A stretch of 64,000 nucleotides of DNA from Escarpia spicata (Eukaryota > Annelida > Polychaeta > Sabellida > Siboglinidae): the NCBI GenBank assembly GCA_963995525.1, contig CAXEFP010001004.1, forward strand, positions 31,782 to 95,781, written 5' to 3'. Below, in pieces: positions 22,596 through 37,004 of this stretch. The position numbers and the translations under genes were made by a program. Positions within the stretch are counted from its first letter, which is position 1, and each line of letters opens with the position of its first letter. Under the pieces are notes generated by a model. It was given only the letters and a program-made list of their open reading frames with translations, was not told where the DNA came from and made no database searches.

Positions 22596-24420
22596 TGCGA
22601 ATATCGGCATGCGGTTTGAAGCGTACGCTTCCTCTCGCCGGCGCGAACAAGACGCAGAAGACCGCGTCTCGATAGCTCGAACGGTCGTGATGCTGTAAGC
22701 AAACTACACATGGCGATCCCCCGTAGATTAACTCAATTTACTTAGTCGAATTTCAAGCATTTCTTACAAAATCTCTCATAGAATCGGTGTTATATACATC
22801 TCATACATGTATTTATATTATTTAGTGGCGAAACATGTTGCTTACTTAAAAATAAACATATGTTTGTGAAATTATACCATTTCTCCCACAAAGTCTATAG
22901 AGATCAGTATAAGGTCGACTACCTCTTAAATCGTTCACACAGTCAGCTTATTTCAAAAGTTAAAAACGTTCTAAGAAACGTTCTAATGCACTGTCATAAT
23001 AAAGTAAGTATAATTGTTTGTACATTATGTATATCCTTCAGAATGGCATAGGTTTTATTTTGTTCAGACAATTGTATCAAAAAATGAAAACCTAGGGTTA
23101 AGTCCAACTTGAAAGGGTGTTATCTACCGTGTAGTTTTCGTTGACTGACGGATACCTTTCCGCAAATTGTGCAGCATTTTGCAAAATTTCAGATACGGAG
23201 ATACTGCGAATATCGGCATGCGGTTTGAAGCGTACGCTTCCTCTCGCCGGCGCGAACAAGACGCAGAAGACCGCGTCTCGATAGCTCGAAGGGTCGTGAT
23301 GCTGTAAGCAAATCATCGAGGCCGATCCCCCGTAGACGAACTGACTTAACTCAGAAGAATTTCAAGCATTTCTTACAAAATCTCTCACGCAATCGGTTTC
23401 GCTGCGAATATCGGGATGCGGTTTGAAGAGTACGCTTCCTCTCGGCAGAGCGAACACGACGCTGAAGACCGCGTCTCGATAGCACGAACGGTCGTGATGC
23501 TGTAAGCAAATCATACATTCATGCGCTTCACTAATTAGACGACGAGGCATTTGGCGACCTGTCGAGAGTCATAGTTACTCCCTGATTTTACCTGCAAATT
23601 ACAGATTCGGAGATACCAAATCTCTCACGCAATCGGTTTCGCTGCGAATATCGGCATGCGGTTTGAAGAGTATGCTTCCTCTCGGCGGCGCGAACAAGAC
23701 GCAGAAGACCGCGTCTCGATAGCACGAACGGTCGTGATTCTATAGCAAAATTACGAATAAGCGCGGGTAAGCGGCGGGAGTAAATTTTGCAAAATTTCAG
23801 ATTCGGAGATACTGCGAATATCGGCATGCGGTTTGAAGCGTACGCTTCCTCTCGCCGGCGCGAACAAGACGCAGAAGACCGCGTCTCGATAGCTCGAAGG
23901 GTCGTGATGCTGTAAGCAAATCATCGAGGCCGATCCCCCGTAGACGAACTGACTTAACTCAGAAGAATTTCAAGCATTTCTTACAAAATCTCTCACGCAA
24001 TCGGTTTCGCTGCGAATATCGGGATGCGGTTTGAAGAGTACGCTTCCTCTCGGCAGAGCGAACACGACGCTGAAGACCGCGTCTCGATAGCACGAACGGT
24101 CGTGATGCTGTAAGCAAATCATACATTCATGCGCTTCACTAATTAGACGACGAGGCATTTGGCGACCTGTCGAGAGTCATAGTTACTCCCTGATTTTACC
24201 TGCAAATTACAGATTCGGAGATACCAAATCTCTCACGCAATCGGTTTCGCTGCGAATATCGGCATGCGGTTTGAAGAGTATGCTTCCTCTCGGCGGCGCG
24301 AACAAGACGCAGAAGACCGCGTCTCGATAGCACGAACGGTCGTGATTCTATAGCAAAATTACGAATAAGCGCGGGTAAGCGGCGGGAGTAAATTTTGCAA
24401 AATTTCAGATTCGGAGATAC
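22596..24420. repeat. HOR unit 11: S-L-L (1825 bp)
   Basis: Modules: S 22596-23204, L 23205-23812, L 23813-24420. It has no A or B; the second L abuts the next S directly. It is preceded by an SAB unit, as are the other two complete SLL units. Confidence 0.97.
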
Positions 24421-26981
24421 TGCGAATATCGGCATGCGGTTTGAAGCGTACGCTTCCTCTCGCCGGCGCGAACAAGACGCAGAAGACCGCGTCTCGATAG
24501 CTCGAAGGGTCGTGATGCTGTAAGCAAACTACACATGGCGATCCCCCGTAGATTAACTCAATTTACTTAGTCGAATTTCAAGCATTTCTTACAAAATCTC
24601 TCATAGAATCGGTGTTATATACATCTCATACATGTATTTATATTATTTAGTGGCGAAACATGTTGCTTACTTAAAAATAAACATATGTTTGTGAAATTAT
24701 ACCATTTCTCCCACAAAGTCTATAGAGATCAGTATAAGGTCGACTACCTCTTAAATCGTTCACACAGTCAGCTTATTTCAAAAGTTAAAAACGTTCTAAG
24801 AAACGTTCTAATGCACTGTCATAATAAAGTAAGTATAATTGTTTGTACATTATGTATATCCTTCAGAATGGCATAGGTTTTATTTTGTTCAGACAATTGT
24901 ATCAAAAAATGAAAACCTAGGGTTAAGTCCAACTTGAAAGGGTGTTATCTACCGTGTAGTTTTCGTTGACTGACGGATACCTTTCCGCAAATTGTGCAGC
25001 ATTTTGCAAAATTTCAGATACGGAGATACTGCGAATATCGGCATGCGGTTTGAAGCGTACGCTTCCTCTCGCCGGCGCGAACAAGACGCAGAAGACCGCG
25101 TCTCGATAGCTCGAAGGGTCGTGATGCTGTAAGCAAATCATCGAGGCCGATCCCCCGTAGACGAACTGACTTAACTCAGAAGAATTTCAAGCATTTCTTA
25201 CAAAATCTCTCACGCAATCGGTTTCGCTGCGAATATCGGGATGCGGTTTGAAGAGTACGCTTCCTCTCGGCAGAGCGAACACGACGCTGAAGACCGCGTC
25301 TCGATAGCACGAACGGTCGTGATGCTGTAAGCAAATCATACATTCATGCGCTTCACTAATTAGACGACGAGGCATTTGGCGACCTGTCGAGAGTCATAGT
25401 TACTCCCTGATTTTACCTGCAAATTACAGATTCGGAGATACCAAATCTCTCACGCAATCGGTTTCGCTGCGAATATCGGCATGCGGTTTGAAGAGTATGC
25501 TTCCTCTCGGCGGCGCGAACAAGACGCAGAAGACCGCGTCTCGATAGCACGAACGGTCGTGATTCTATAGCAAAATTACGAATAAGCGCGGGTAAGCGGC
25601 GGGAGTAAATTTTGCAAAATTTCAGATTCGGAGATACTGCGAATATCGGCATGCGGTTTGAAGCGTACGCTTCCTCTCGCCGGCGCGAACAAGACGCAGA
25701 AGACCGCGTCTCGATAGCTCGAAGGGTCGTGATGCTGTAAGCAAATCATCGAGGCCGATCCCCCGTAGACGAACTGACTTAACTCAGAAGAATTTCAAGC
25801 ATTTCTTACAAAATCTCTCACGCAATCGGTTTCGCTGCGAATATCGGGATGCGGTTTGAAGAGTACGCTTCCTCTCGGCAGAGCGAACACGACGCTGAAG
25901 ACCGCGTCTCGATAGCACGAACGGTCGTGATGCTGTAAGCAAATCATACATTCATGCGCTTCACTAATTAGACGACGAGGCATTTGGCGACCTGTCGAGA
26001 GTCATAGTTACTCCCTGATTTTACCTGCAAATTACAGATTCGGAGATACCAAATCTCTCACGCAATCGGTTTCGCTGCGAATATCGGCATGCGGTTTGAA
26101 GAGTATGCTTCCTCTCGGCGGCGCGAACAAGACGCAGAAGACCGCGTCTCGATAGCACGAACGGTCGTGATTCTATAGCAAAATTACGAATAAGCGCGGG
26201 TAAGCGGCGGGAGTAAATTTTGCAAAATTTCAGATTCGGAGATACTGCGAATATCGGCATGCGGTTTGAAGCGTACGCTTCCTCTCGCCGGCGCGAACAA
26301 GACGCAGAAGACCGCGTCTCGATAGCTCGAAGGGTCGTGATGCTGTAAGCAAATCATCGAGGCCGATCCCCCGTAGACGAACTGACTTAACTCAGAAGAA
26401 TTTCAAGCATTTCTTACAAAATCTCTCACGCAATCGGTTTCGCTGCGAATATCGGGATGCGGTTTGAAGAGTACGCTTCCTCTCGGCAGAGCGAACACGA
26501 CGCTGAAGACCGCGTCTCGATAGCACGAACGGTCGTGATTCTATAGCAAAATTACGAATAAGCGCGGGTAAGCGGCGGGAGTAAATTTTGCAAAATTTCA
26601 GATTCGGAGATACTGCGAATATCGGCATGCGGTTTGAAGCGTACGCTTCCTCTCGCCGGCGCGAACAAGACGCAGAAGACCGCGTCTCGATAGCTCGAAG
26701 GGTCGTGATGCTGTAAGCAAATCATCGAGGCCGATCCCCCGTAGACGAACTGACTTAACTCGGAAGAATTTCAAGCATTTCTTACAAAATCTCTCACGCA
26801 ATCGGTTTCGCTGCGAATATCGGGATGCGGTTTGAAGAGTACGCTTCCTCTCGGCAGAGCGAACACGACGCTGAAGACCGCGTCTCGATAGCACGAACGG
26901 TCGTGATTCTATAGCAAAATTACGAATAAGCGCGGGTAAGCGGCGGGAGTAAATTTTGCAAAATTTCAGATTCGGAGATAC
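24421..26981. repeat. HOR unit 12: S-L-L-A-B (2561 bp)
   Basis: Modules: S 24421-25029, L 25030-25637, L 25638-26245, A 26246-26613, B 26614-26981. Because it follows an L, its S carries the m1-type G at 24507 (CGAAGGG) in place of the usual C (CGAACGG). Confidence 0.97.
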
Positions 26982-28326
26982 TGCGAATATCGGCATGCGG
27001 TTTGAAGCGTACGCTTCCTCTCGCCGGCGCGAACAAGACGCAGAAGACCGCGTCTCGATAGCTCGAACGGTCGTGATGCTGTAAGCAAACTACACATGGC
27101 GATCCCCCGTAGATTAACTCAATTTACTTAGTCGAATTTCAAGCATTTCTTACAAAATCTCTCATAGAATCGGTGTTATATACATCTCATACATGTATTT
27201 ATATTATTTAGTGGCGAAACATGTTGCTTACTTAAAAATAAACATATGTTTGTGAAATTATACCATTTCTCCCACAAAGTCTATAGAGATCAGTATAAGG
27301 TCGACTACCTCTTAAATCGTTCACACAGTCAGCTTATTTCAAAAGTTAAAAACGTTCTAAGAAACGTTCTAATGCACTGTCATAATAAAGTAAGTATAAT
27401 TGTTTGTACATTATGTATATCCTTCAGAATGGCATAGGTTTTATTTTGTTCAGACAATTGTATCAAAAAATGAAAACCTAGGGTTAAGTCCAACTTGAAA
27501 GGGTGTTATCTACCGTGTAGTTTTCGTTGACTGACGGATACCTTTCCGCAAATTGTGCAGCATTTTGCAAAATTTCAGATACGGAGATACTGCGAATATC
27601 GGCATGCGGTTTGAAGCGTACGCTTCCTCTCGCCGGCGCGAACAAGACGCAGAAGACCGCGTCTCGATAGCTCGAAGGGTCGTGATGCTGTAAGCAAATC
27701 ATCGAGGCCGATCCCCCGTAGACGAACTGACTTAACTCAGAAGAATTTCAAGCATTTCTTACAAAATCTCTCACGCAATCGGTTTCGCTGCGAATATCGG
27801 GATGCGGTTTGAAGAGTACGCTTCCTCTCGGCAGAGCGAACACGACGCTGAAGACCGCGTCTCGATAGCACGAACGGTCGTGATTCTATAGCAAAATTAC
27901 GAATAAGCGCGGGTAAGCGGCGGGAGTAAATTTTGCAAAATTTCAGATTCGGAGATACTGCGAATATCGGCATGCGGTTTGAAGCGTACGCTTCCTCTCG
28001 CCGGCGCGAACAAGACGCAGAAGACCGCGTCTCGATAGCTCGAAGGGTCGTGATGCTGTAAGCAAATCATCGAGGCCGATCCCCCGTAGACGAACTGACT
28101 TAACTCGGAAGAATTTCAAGCATTTCTTACAAAATCTCTCACGCAATCGGTTTCGCTGCGAATATCGGGATGCGGTTTGAAGAGTACGCTTCCTCTCGGC
28201 AGAGCGAACACGACGCTGAAGACCGCGTCTCGATAGCACGAACGGTCGTGATTCTATAGCAAAATTACGAATAAGCGCGGGTAAGCGGCGGGAGTAAATT
28301 TTGCAAAATTTCAGATTCGGAGATAC
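26982..28326. repeat. HOR unit 13: S-A-B (1345 bp)
   Basis: Modules: S 26982-27590, A 27591-27958, B 27959-28326. No private change noticed. Confidence 0.97.
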
Positions 28327-30279
28327 TGCGAATATCGGCATGCGGTTTGAAGCGTACGCTTCCTCTCGCCGGCGCGAACAAGACGCAGAAGACCGCGTCT
28401 CGATAGCTCGAACGGTCGTGATGCTGTAAGCAAACTACACATGGCGATCCCCCGTAGATTAACTCAATTTACTTAGTCGAATTTCAAGCATTTCTTACAA
28501 AATCTCTCATAGAATCGGTGTTATATACATCTCATACATGTATTTATATTATTTAGTGGCGAAACATGTTGCTTACTTAAAAATAAACATATGTTTGTGA
28601 AATTATACCATTTCTCCCACAAAGTCTATAGAGATCAGTATAAGGTCGACTACCTCTTAAATCGTTCACACAGTCAGCTTATTTCAAAAGTTAAAAACGT
28701 TCTAAGAAACGTTCTAATGCACTGTCATAATAAAGTAAGTATAATTGTTTGTACATTATGTATATCCTTCAGAATGGCATAGGTTTTATTTTGTTCAGAC
28801 AATTGTATCAAAAAATGAAAACCTAGGGTTAAGTCCAACTTGAAAGGGTGTTATCTACCGTGTAGTTTTCGTTGACTGACGGATACCTTTCCGCAAATTG
28901 TGCAGCATTTTGCAAAATTTCAGATACGGAGATACTGCGAATATCGGCATGCGGTTTGAAGCGTACGCTTCCTCTCGCCGGCGCGAACAAGACGCAGAAG
29001 ACCGCGTCTCGATAGCTCGAAGGGTCGTGATGCTGTAAGCAAATCATCGAGGCCGATCCCCCGTAGACGAACTGACTTAACTCAGAAGAATTTCAAGCAT
29101 TTCTTACAAAATCTCTCACGCAATCGGTTTCGCTGCGAATATCGGGATGCGGTTTGAAGAGTACGCTTCCTCTCGGCAGAGCGAACACGACGCTGAAGAC
29201 CGCGTCTCGATAGCACGAACGGTCGTGATGCTGTAAGCAAATCATACATTCATGCGCTTCACTAATTAGACGACGAGGCATTTGGCGACCTGTCGAGAGT
29301 CATAGTTACTCCCTGATTTTACCTGCAAATTACAGATTCGGAGATACCAAATCTCTCACGCAATCGGTTTCGCTGCGAATATCGGCATGCGGTTTGAAGA
29401 GTATGCTTCCTCTCGGCGGCGCGAACAAGACGCAGAAGACCGCGTCTCGATAGCACGAACGGTCGTGATTCTATAGCAAAATTACGAATAAGCGCGGGTA
29501 AGCGGCGGGAGTAAATTTTGCAAAATTTCAGATTCGGAGATACTGCGAATATCGGCATGCGGTTTGAAGCGTACGCTTCCTCTCGCCGGCGCGAACAAGA
29601 CGCAGAAGACCGCGTCTCGATAGCTCGAAGGGTCGTGATGCTGTAAGCAAATCATCGAGGCCGATCCCCCGTAGACGAACTGACTTAACTCAGAAGAATT
29701 TCAAGCATTTCTTACAAAATCTCTCACGCAATCGGTTTCGCTGCGAATATCGGGATGCGGTTTGAAGAGTACGCTTCCTCTCGGCAGAGCGAACACGACG
29801 CTGAAGACCGCGTCTCGATAGCACGAACGGTCGTGATTCTATAGCAAAATTACGAATAAGCGCGGGTAAGCGGCGGGAGTAAATTTTGCAAAATTTCAGA
29901 TTCGGAGATACTGCGAATATCGGCATGCGGTTTGAAGCGTACGCTTCCTCTCGCCGGCGCGAACAAGACGCAGAAGACCGCGTCTCGATAGCTCGAAGGG
30001 TCGTGATGCTGTAAGCAAATCATCGAGGCCGATCCCCCGTAGACGAACTGACTTAACTCAGAAGAATTTCAAGCATTTCTTACAAAATCTCTCACGCAAT
30101 CGGTTTCGCTGCGAATATCGGGATGCGGTTTGAAGAGTACGCTTCCTCTCGGCAGAGCGAACACGACGCTGAAGACCGCGTCTCGATAGCACGAACGGTC
30201 GTGATTCTATAGCAAAATTACGAATAAGCGCGGGTAAGCGGCGGGAGTAAATTTTGCAAAATTTCAGATTCGGAGATAC
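28327..30279. repeat. HOR unit 14: S-L-A-A (1953 bp)
   Basis: Modules: S 28327-28935, L 28936-29543, A 29544-29911, A 29912-30279. The last module has A at 30060 where B has G. The following S keeps the C allele typical after B, so this is B with a single-base reversion or a gene-conversion tract, or a true A copy with a loss of B. Confidence 0.95.
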
Positions 30280-31624
30280 TGCGAATATCGGCATGCGGTT
30301 TGAAGCGTACGCTTCCTCTCGCCGGCGCGAACAAGACGCAGAAGACCGCGTCTCGATAGCTCGAACGGTCGTGATGCTGTAAGCAAACTACACATGGCGA
30401 TCCCCCGTAGATTAACTCAATTTACTTAGTCGAATTTCAAGCATTTCTTACAAAATCTCTCATAGAATCGGTGTTATATACATCTCATACATGTATTTAT
30501 ATTATTTAGTGGCGAAACATGTTGCTTACTTAAAAATAAACATATGTTTGTGAAATTATACCATTTCTCCCACAAAGTCTATAGAGATCAGTATAAGGTC
30601 GACTACCTCTTAAATCGTTCACACAGTCAGCTTATTTCAAAAGTTAAAAACGTTCTAAGAAACGTTCTAATGCACTGTCATAATAAAGTAAGTATAATTG
30701 TTTGTACATTATGTATATCCTTCAGAATGGCATAGGTTTTATTTTGTTCAGACAATTGTATCAAAAAATGAAAACCTAGGGTTAAGTCCAACTTGAAAGG
30801 GTGTTATCTACCGTGTAGTTTTCGTTGACTGACGGATACCTTTCCGCAAATTGTGCAGCATTTTGCAAAATTTCAGATACGGAGATACTGCGAATATCGG
30901 CATGCGGTTTGAAGCGTACGCTTCCTCTCGCCGGCGCGAACAAGACGCAGAAGACCGCGTCTCGATAGCTCGAAGGGTCGTGATGCTGTAAGCAAATCAT
31001 CGAGGCCGATCCCCCGTAGACGAACTGACTTAACTCAGAAGAATTTCAAGCATTTCTTACAAAATCTCTCACGCAATCGGTTTCGCTGCGAATATCGGGA
31101 TGCGGTTTGAAGAGTACGCTTCCTCTCGGCAGAGCGAACACGACGCTGAAGACCGCGTCTCGATAGCACGAACGGTCGTGATTCTATAGCAAAATTACGA
31201 ATAAGCGCGGGTAAGCGGCGGGAGTAAATTTTGCAAAATTTCAGATTCGGAGATACTGCGAATATCGGCATGCGGTTTGAAGCGTACGCTTCCTCTCGCC
31301 GGCGCGAACAAGACGCAGAAGACCGCGTCTCGATAGCTCGAAGGGTCGTGATGCTGTAAGCAAATCATCGAGGCCGATCCCCCGTAGACGAACTGACTTA
31401 ACTCGGAAGAATTTCAAGCATTTCTTACAAAATCTCTCACGCAATCGGTTTCGCTGCGAATATCGGGATGCGGTTTGAAGAGTACGCTTCCTCTCGGCAG
31501 AGCGAACACGACGCTGAAGACCGCGTCTCGATAGCACGAACGGTCGTGATTCTATAGCAAAATTACGAATAAGCGCGGGTAAGCGGCGGGAGTAAATTTT
31601 GCAAAATTTCAGATTCGGAGATAC
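30280..31624. repeat. HOR unit 15: S-A-B (1345 bp)
   Basis: Modules: S 30280-30888, A 30889-31256, B 31257-31624. First of eight consecutive SAB units. Confidence 0.97.
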
Positions 31625-32969
31625 TGCGAATATCGGCATGCGGTTTGAAGCGTACGCTTCCTCTCGCCGGCGCGAACAAGACGCAGAAGACCGCGTCTCG
31701 ATAGCTCGAACGGTCGTGATGCTGTAAGCAAACTACACATGGCGATCCCCCGTAGATTAACTCAATTTACTTAGTCGAATTTCAAGCATTTCTTACAAAA
31801 TCTCTCATAGAATCGGTGTTATATACATCTCATACATGTATTTATATTATTTAGTGGCGAAACATGTTGCTTACTTAAAAATAAACATATGTTTGTGAAA
31901 TTATACCATTTCTCCCACAAAGTCTATAGAGATCAGTATAAGGTCGACTACCTCTTAAATCGTTCACACAGTCAGCTTATTTCAAAAGTTAAAAACGTTC
32001 TAAGAAACGTTCTAATGCACTGTCATAATAAAGTAAGTATAATTGTTTGTACATTATGTATATCCTTCAGAATGGCATAGGTTTTATTTTGTTCAGACAA
32101 TTGTATCAAAAAATGAAAACCTAGGGTTAAGTCCAACTTGAAAGGGTGTTATCTACCGTGTAGTTTTCGTTGACTGACGGATACCTTTCCGCAAATTGTG
32201 CAGCATTTTGCAAAATTTCAGATACGGAGATACTGCGAATATCGGCATGCGGTTTGAAGCGTACGCTTCCTCTCGCCGGCGCGAACAAGACGCAGAAGAC
32301 CGCGTCTCGATAGCTCGAAGGGTCGTGATGCTGTAAGCAAATCATCGAGGCCGATCCCCCGTAGACGAACTGACTTAACTCAGAAGAATTTCAAGCATTT
32401 CTTACAAAATCTCTCACGCAATCGGTTTCGCTGCGAATATCGGGATGCGGTTTGAAGAGTACGCTTCCTCTCGGCAGAGCGAACACGACGCTGAAGACCG
32501 CGTCTCGATAGCACGAACGGTCGTGATTCTATAGCAAAATTACGAATAAGCGCGGGTAAGCGGCGGGAGTAAATTTTGCAAAATTTCAGATTCGGAGATA
32601 CTGCGAATATCGGCATGCGGTTTGAAGCGTACGCTTCCTCTCGCCGGCGCGAACAAGACGCAGAAGACCGCGTCTCGATAGCTCGAAGGGTCGTGATGCT
32701 GTAAGCAAATCATCGAGGCCGATCCCCCGTAGACGAACTGACTTAACTCGGAAGAATTTCAAGCATTTCTTACAAAATCTCTCACGCAATCGGTTTCGCT
32801 GCGAATATCGGGATGCGGTTTGAAGAGTACGCTTCCTCTCGGCAGAGCGAACACGACGCTGAAGACCGCGTCTCGATAGCACGAACGGTCGTGATTCTAT
32901 AGCAAAATTACGAATAAGCGCGGGTAAGCGGCGGGAGTAAATTTTGCAAAATTTCAGATTCGGAGATAC
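31625..32969. repeat. HOR unit 16: S-A-B (1345 bp)
   Basis: Modules: S 31625-32233, A 32234-32601, B 32602-32969. No private change noticed. Confidence 0.97.
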
Positions 32970-34314
32970 TGCGAATATCGGCATGCGGTTTGAAGCGTAC
33001 GCTTCCTCTCGCCGGCGCGAACAAGACGCAGAAGACCGCGTCTCGATAGCTCGAACGGTCGTGATGCTGTAAGCAAACTACACATGGCGATCCCCCGTAG
33101 ATTAACTCAATTTACTTAGTCGAATTTCAAGCATTTCTTACAAAATCTCTCATAGAATCGGTGTTATATACATCTCATACATGTATTTATATTATTTAGT
33201 GGCGAAACATGTTGCTTACTTAAAAATAAACATATGTTTGTGAAATTATACCATTTCTCCCACAAAGTCTATAGAGATCAGTATAAGGTCGACTACCTCT
33301 TAAATCGTTCACACAGTCAGCTTATTTCAAAAGTTAAAAACGTTCTAAGAAACGTTCTAATGCACTGTCATAATAAAGTAAGTATAATTGTTTGTACATT
33401 ATGTATATCCTTCAGAATGGCATAGGTTTTATTTTGTTCAGACAATTGTATCAAAAAATGAAAACCTAGGGTTAAGTCCAACTTGAAAGGGTGTTATCTA
33501 CCGTGTAGTTTTCGTTGACTGACGGATACCTTTCCGCAAATTGTGCAGCATTTTGCAAATTTCAGATACGGAGATACTGCGAATATCGGCATGCGGTTTG
33601 AAGCGTACGCTTCCTCTCGCCGGCGCGAACAAGACGCAGAAGACCGCGTCTCGATAGCTCGAAGGGTCGTGATGCTGTAAGCAAATCATCGAGGCCGATC
33701 CCCCGTAGACGAACTGACTTAACTCAGAAGAATTTCAAGCATTTCTTACAAAATCTCTCACGCAATCGGTTTCGCTGCGAATATCGGGATGCGGTTTGAA
33801 GAGTACGCTTCCTCTCGGCAGAGCGAACACGACGCTGAAGACCGCGTCTCGATAGCACGAACGGTCGTGATTCTATAGCAAAATTACGAATAAGCGCGGG
33901 TAAGCGGCGGGAGTAAATTTTGCAAAATTTCAGATTCGGAGATACTGCGAATATCGGCATGCGGTTTGAAGCGTACGCTTCCTCTCGCCGGCGCGAACAA
34001 GACGCAGAAGACCGCGTCTCGATAGCTCGAAGGGTCGTGATGCTGTAAGCAAATCATCGAGGCCGATCCCCCGTAGACGAACTGACTTAACTCGGAAGAA
34101 TTTCAAGCATTTCTTACAAAATCTCTCACGCAATCGGTTTCGCTGCGAATATCGGGATGCGGTTTGAAGAGTACGCTTCCCTCTCGGCAGAGCGAACACG
34201 ACGCTGAAGACCGCGTCTCGATAGCACGAACGGTCGTGATTCTATAGCAAAATTACGAATAAGCGCGGGTAAGCGGCGGGAGTAAATTTTGCAAAATTTC
34301 AGATTCGGAGATAC
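32970..34314. repeat. HOR unit 17: S-A-B with two compensating 1-bp indels
   Basis: Modules: S 32970-33577 (608 bp), A 33578-33945, B 33946-34314 (369 bp). One A is missing near 33559 (TTTTGCAAATTTC), which also shortens the S-end palindrome. One C is gained near 34180 (CTTCCCTCTCGG). Total length stays 1345 bp. Both changes sit in short homopolymer runs, so base-calling error is possible. Confidence 0.95.
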
Positions 34315-35659
34315 TGCGAATATCGGCATGCGGTTTGAAGCGTACGCTTCCTCTCGCCGGCGCGAACAAGACGCAGAAGACCGCGTCTCGATAGCTCGAA
34401 CGGTCGTGATGCTGTAAGCAAACTACACATGGCGATCCCCCGTAGATTAACTCAATTTACTTAGTCGAATTTCAAGCATTTCTTACAAAATCTCTCATAG
34501 AATCGGTGTTATATACATCTCATAGATGTATTTATATTATTTAGTGGCGAAACATGTTGCTTACTTAAAAATAAACATATGTTTGTGAAATTATACCATT
34601 TCTCCCACAAAGTCTATAGAGATCAGTATAAGGTCGACTACCTCTTAAATCGTTCACACAGTCAGCTTATTTCAAAAGTTAAAAACGTTCTAAGAAACGT
34701 TCTAATGCACTGTCATAATAAAGTAAGTATAATTGTTTGTACATTATGTATATCCTTCAGAATGGCATAGGTTTTATTTTGTTCAGACAATTGTATCAAA
34801 AAATGAAAACCTAGGGTTAAGTCCAACTTGAAAGGGTGTTATCTACCGTGTAGTTTTCGTTGACTGACGGATACCTTTCCGCAAATTGTGCAGCATTTTG
34901 CAAAATTTCAGATACGGAGATACTGCGAATATCGGCATGCGGTTTGAAGCGTACGCTTCCTCTCGCCGGCGCGAACAAGACGCAGAAGACCGCGTCTCGA
35001 TAGCTCGAAGGGTCGTGATGCTGTAAGCAAATCATCGAGGCCGATCCCCCGTAGACGAACTGACTTAACTCAGAAGAATTTCAAGCATTTCTTACAAAAT
35101 CTCTCACGCAATCGGTTTCGCTGCGAATATCGGGATGCGGTTTGAAGAGTACGCTTCCTCTCGGCAGAGCGAACACGACGCTGAAGACCGCGTCTCGATA
35201 GCACGAACGGTCGTGATTCTATAGCAAAATTACGAATAAGCGCGGGTAAGCGGCGGGAGTAAATTTTGCAAAATTTCAGATTCGGAGATACTGCGAATAT
35301 CGGCATGCGGTTTGAAGCGTACGCTTCCTCTCGCCGGCGCGAACAAGACGCAGAAGACCGCGTCTCGATAGCTCGAAGGGTCGTGATGCTGTAAGCAAAT
35401 CATCGAGGCCGATCCCCCGTAGACGAACTGACTTAACTCGGAAGAATTTCAAGCATTTCTTACAAAATCTCTCACGCAATCGGTTTCGCTGCGAATATCG
35501 GGATGCGGTTTGAAGAGTACGCTTCCTCTCGGCAGAGCGAACACGACGCTGAAGACCGCGTCTCGATAGCACGAACGGTCGTGATTCTATAGCAAAATTA
35601 CGAATAAGCGCGGGTAAGCGGCGGGAGTAAATTTTGCAAAATTTCAGATTCGGAGATAC
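34315..35659. repeat. HOR unit 18: S-A-B (1345 bp)
   Basis: Modules: S 34315-34923, A 34924-35291, B 35292-35659. C to G at 34525 (CTCATAGATGTA) breaks the ATACATGTAT palindrome; shared only with unit 19. Confidence 0.97.
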
Positions 35660-37004
35660 TGCGAATATCGGCATGCGGTTTGAAGCGTACGCTTCCTCTC
35701 GCCGGCGCGAACAAGACGCAGAAGACCGCGTCTCGATAGCTCGAACGGTCGTGATGCTGTAAGCAAACTACACATGGCGATCCCCCGTAGATTAACTCAA
35801 TTTACTTAGTCGAATTTCAAGCATTTCTTACAAAATCTCTCATAGAATCGGTGTTATATACATCTCATAGATGTATTTATATTATTTAGTGGCGAAACAT
35901 GTTGCTTACTTAAAAATAAACATATGTTTGTGAAATTATACCATTTCTCCCACAAAGTCTATAGAGATCAGTATAAGGTCGACTACCTCTTAAATCGTTC
36001 ACACAGTCAGCTTATTTCAAAAGTTAAAAACGTTCTAAGAAACGTTCTAATGCACTGTCATAATAAAGTAAGTATAATTGTTTGTACATTATGTATATCC
36101 TTCAGAATGGCATAGGTTTTATTTTGTTCAGACAATTGTATCAAAAAATGAAAACCTAGGGTTAAGTCCAACTTGAAAGGGTGTTATCTACCGTGTAGTT
36201 TTCGTTGACTGACGGATACCTTTCCGCAAATTGTGCAGCATTTTGCAAAATTTCAGATACGGAGATACTGCGAATATCGGCATGCGGTTTGAAGCGTACG
36301 CTTCCTCTCGCCGGCGCGAACAAGACGCAGAAGACCGCGTCTCGATAGCTCGAAGGGTCGTGATGCTGTAAGCAAATCATCGAGGCCGATCCCCCGTAGA
36401 CGAACTGACTTAACTCAGAAGAATTTCAAGCATTTCTTACAAAATCTCTCACGCAATCGGTTTCGCTGCGAATATCGGGATGCGGTTTGAAGAGTACGCT
36501 TCCTCTCGGCAGAGCGAACACGACGCTGAAGACCGCGTCTCGATAGCACGAACGGTCGTGATTCTATAGCAAAATTACGAATAAGCGCGGGTAAGCGGCG
36601 GGAGTAAATTTTGCAAAATTTCAGATTCGGAGATACTGCGAATATCGGCATGCGGTTTGAAGCGTACGCTTCCTCTCGCCGGCGCGAACAAGACGCAGAA
36701 GACCGCGTCTCGATAGCTCGAAGGGTCGTGATGCTGTAAGCAAATCATCGAGGCCGATCCCCCGTAGACGAACTGACTTAACTCGGAAGAATTTCAAGCA
36801 TTTCTTACAAAATCTCTCACGCAATCGGTTTCGCTGCGAATATCGGGATGCGGTTTGAAGAGTACGCTTCCTCTCGGCAGAGCGAACACGACGCTGAAGA
36901 CCGCGTCTCGATAGCACGAACGGTCGTGATTCTATAGCAAAATTACGAATAAGCGCGGGTAAGCGGCGGGAGTAAATTTTGCAAAATTTCAGATTCGGAG
37001 ATAC
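35660..37004. repeat. HOR unit 19: S-A-B (1345 bp)
   Basis: Modules: S 35660-36268, A 36269-36636, B 36637-37004. It has the same C to G change (35870) as unit 18, exactly one unit length away, so the pair is a recent tandem duplication. Confidence 0.97.
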
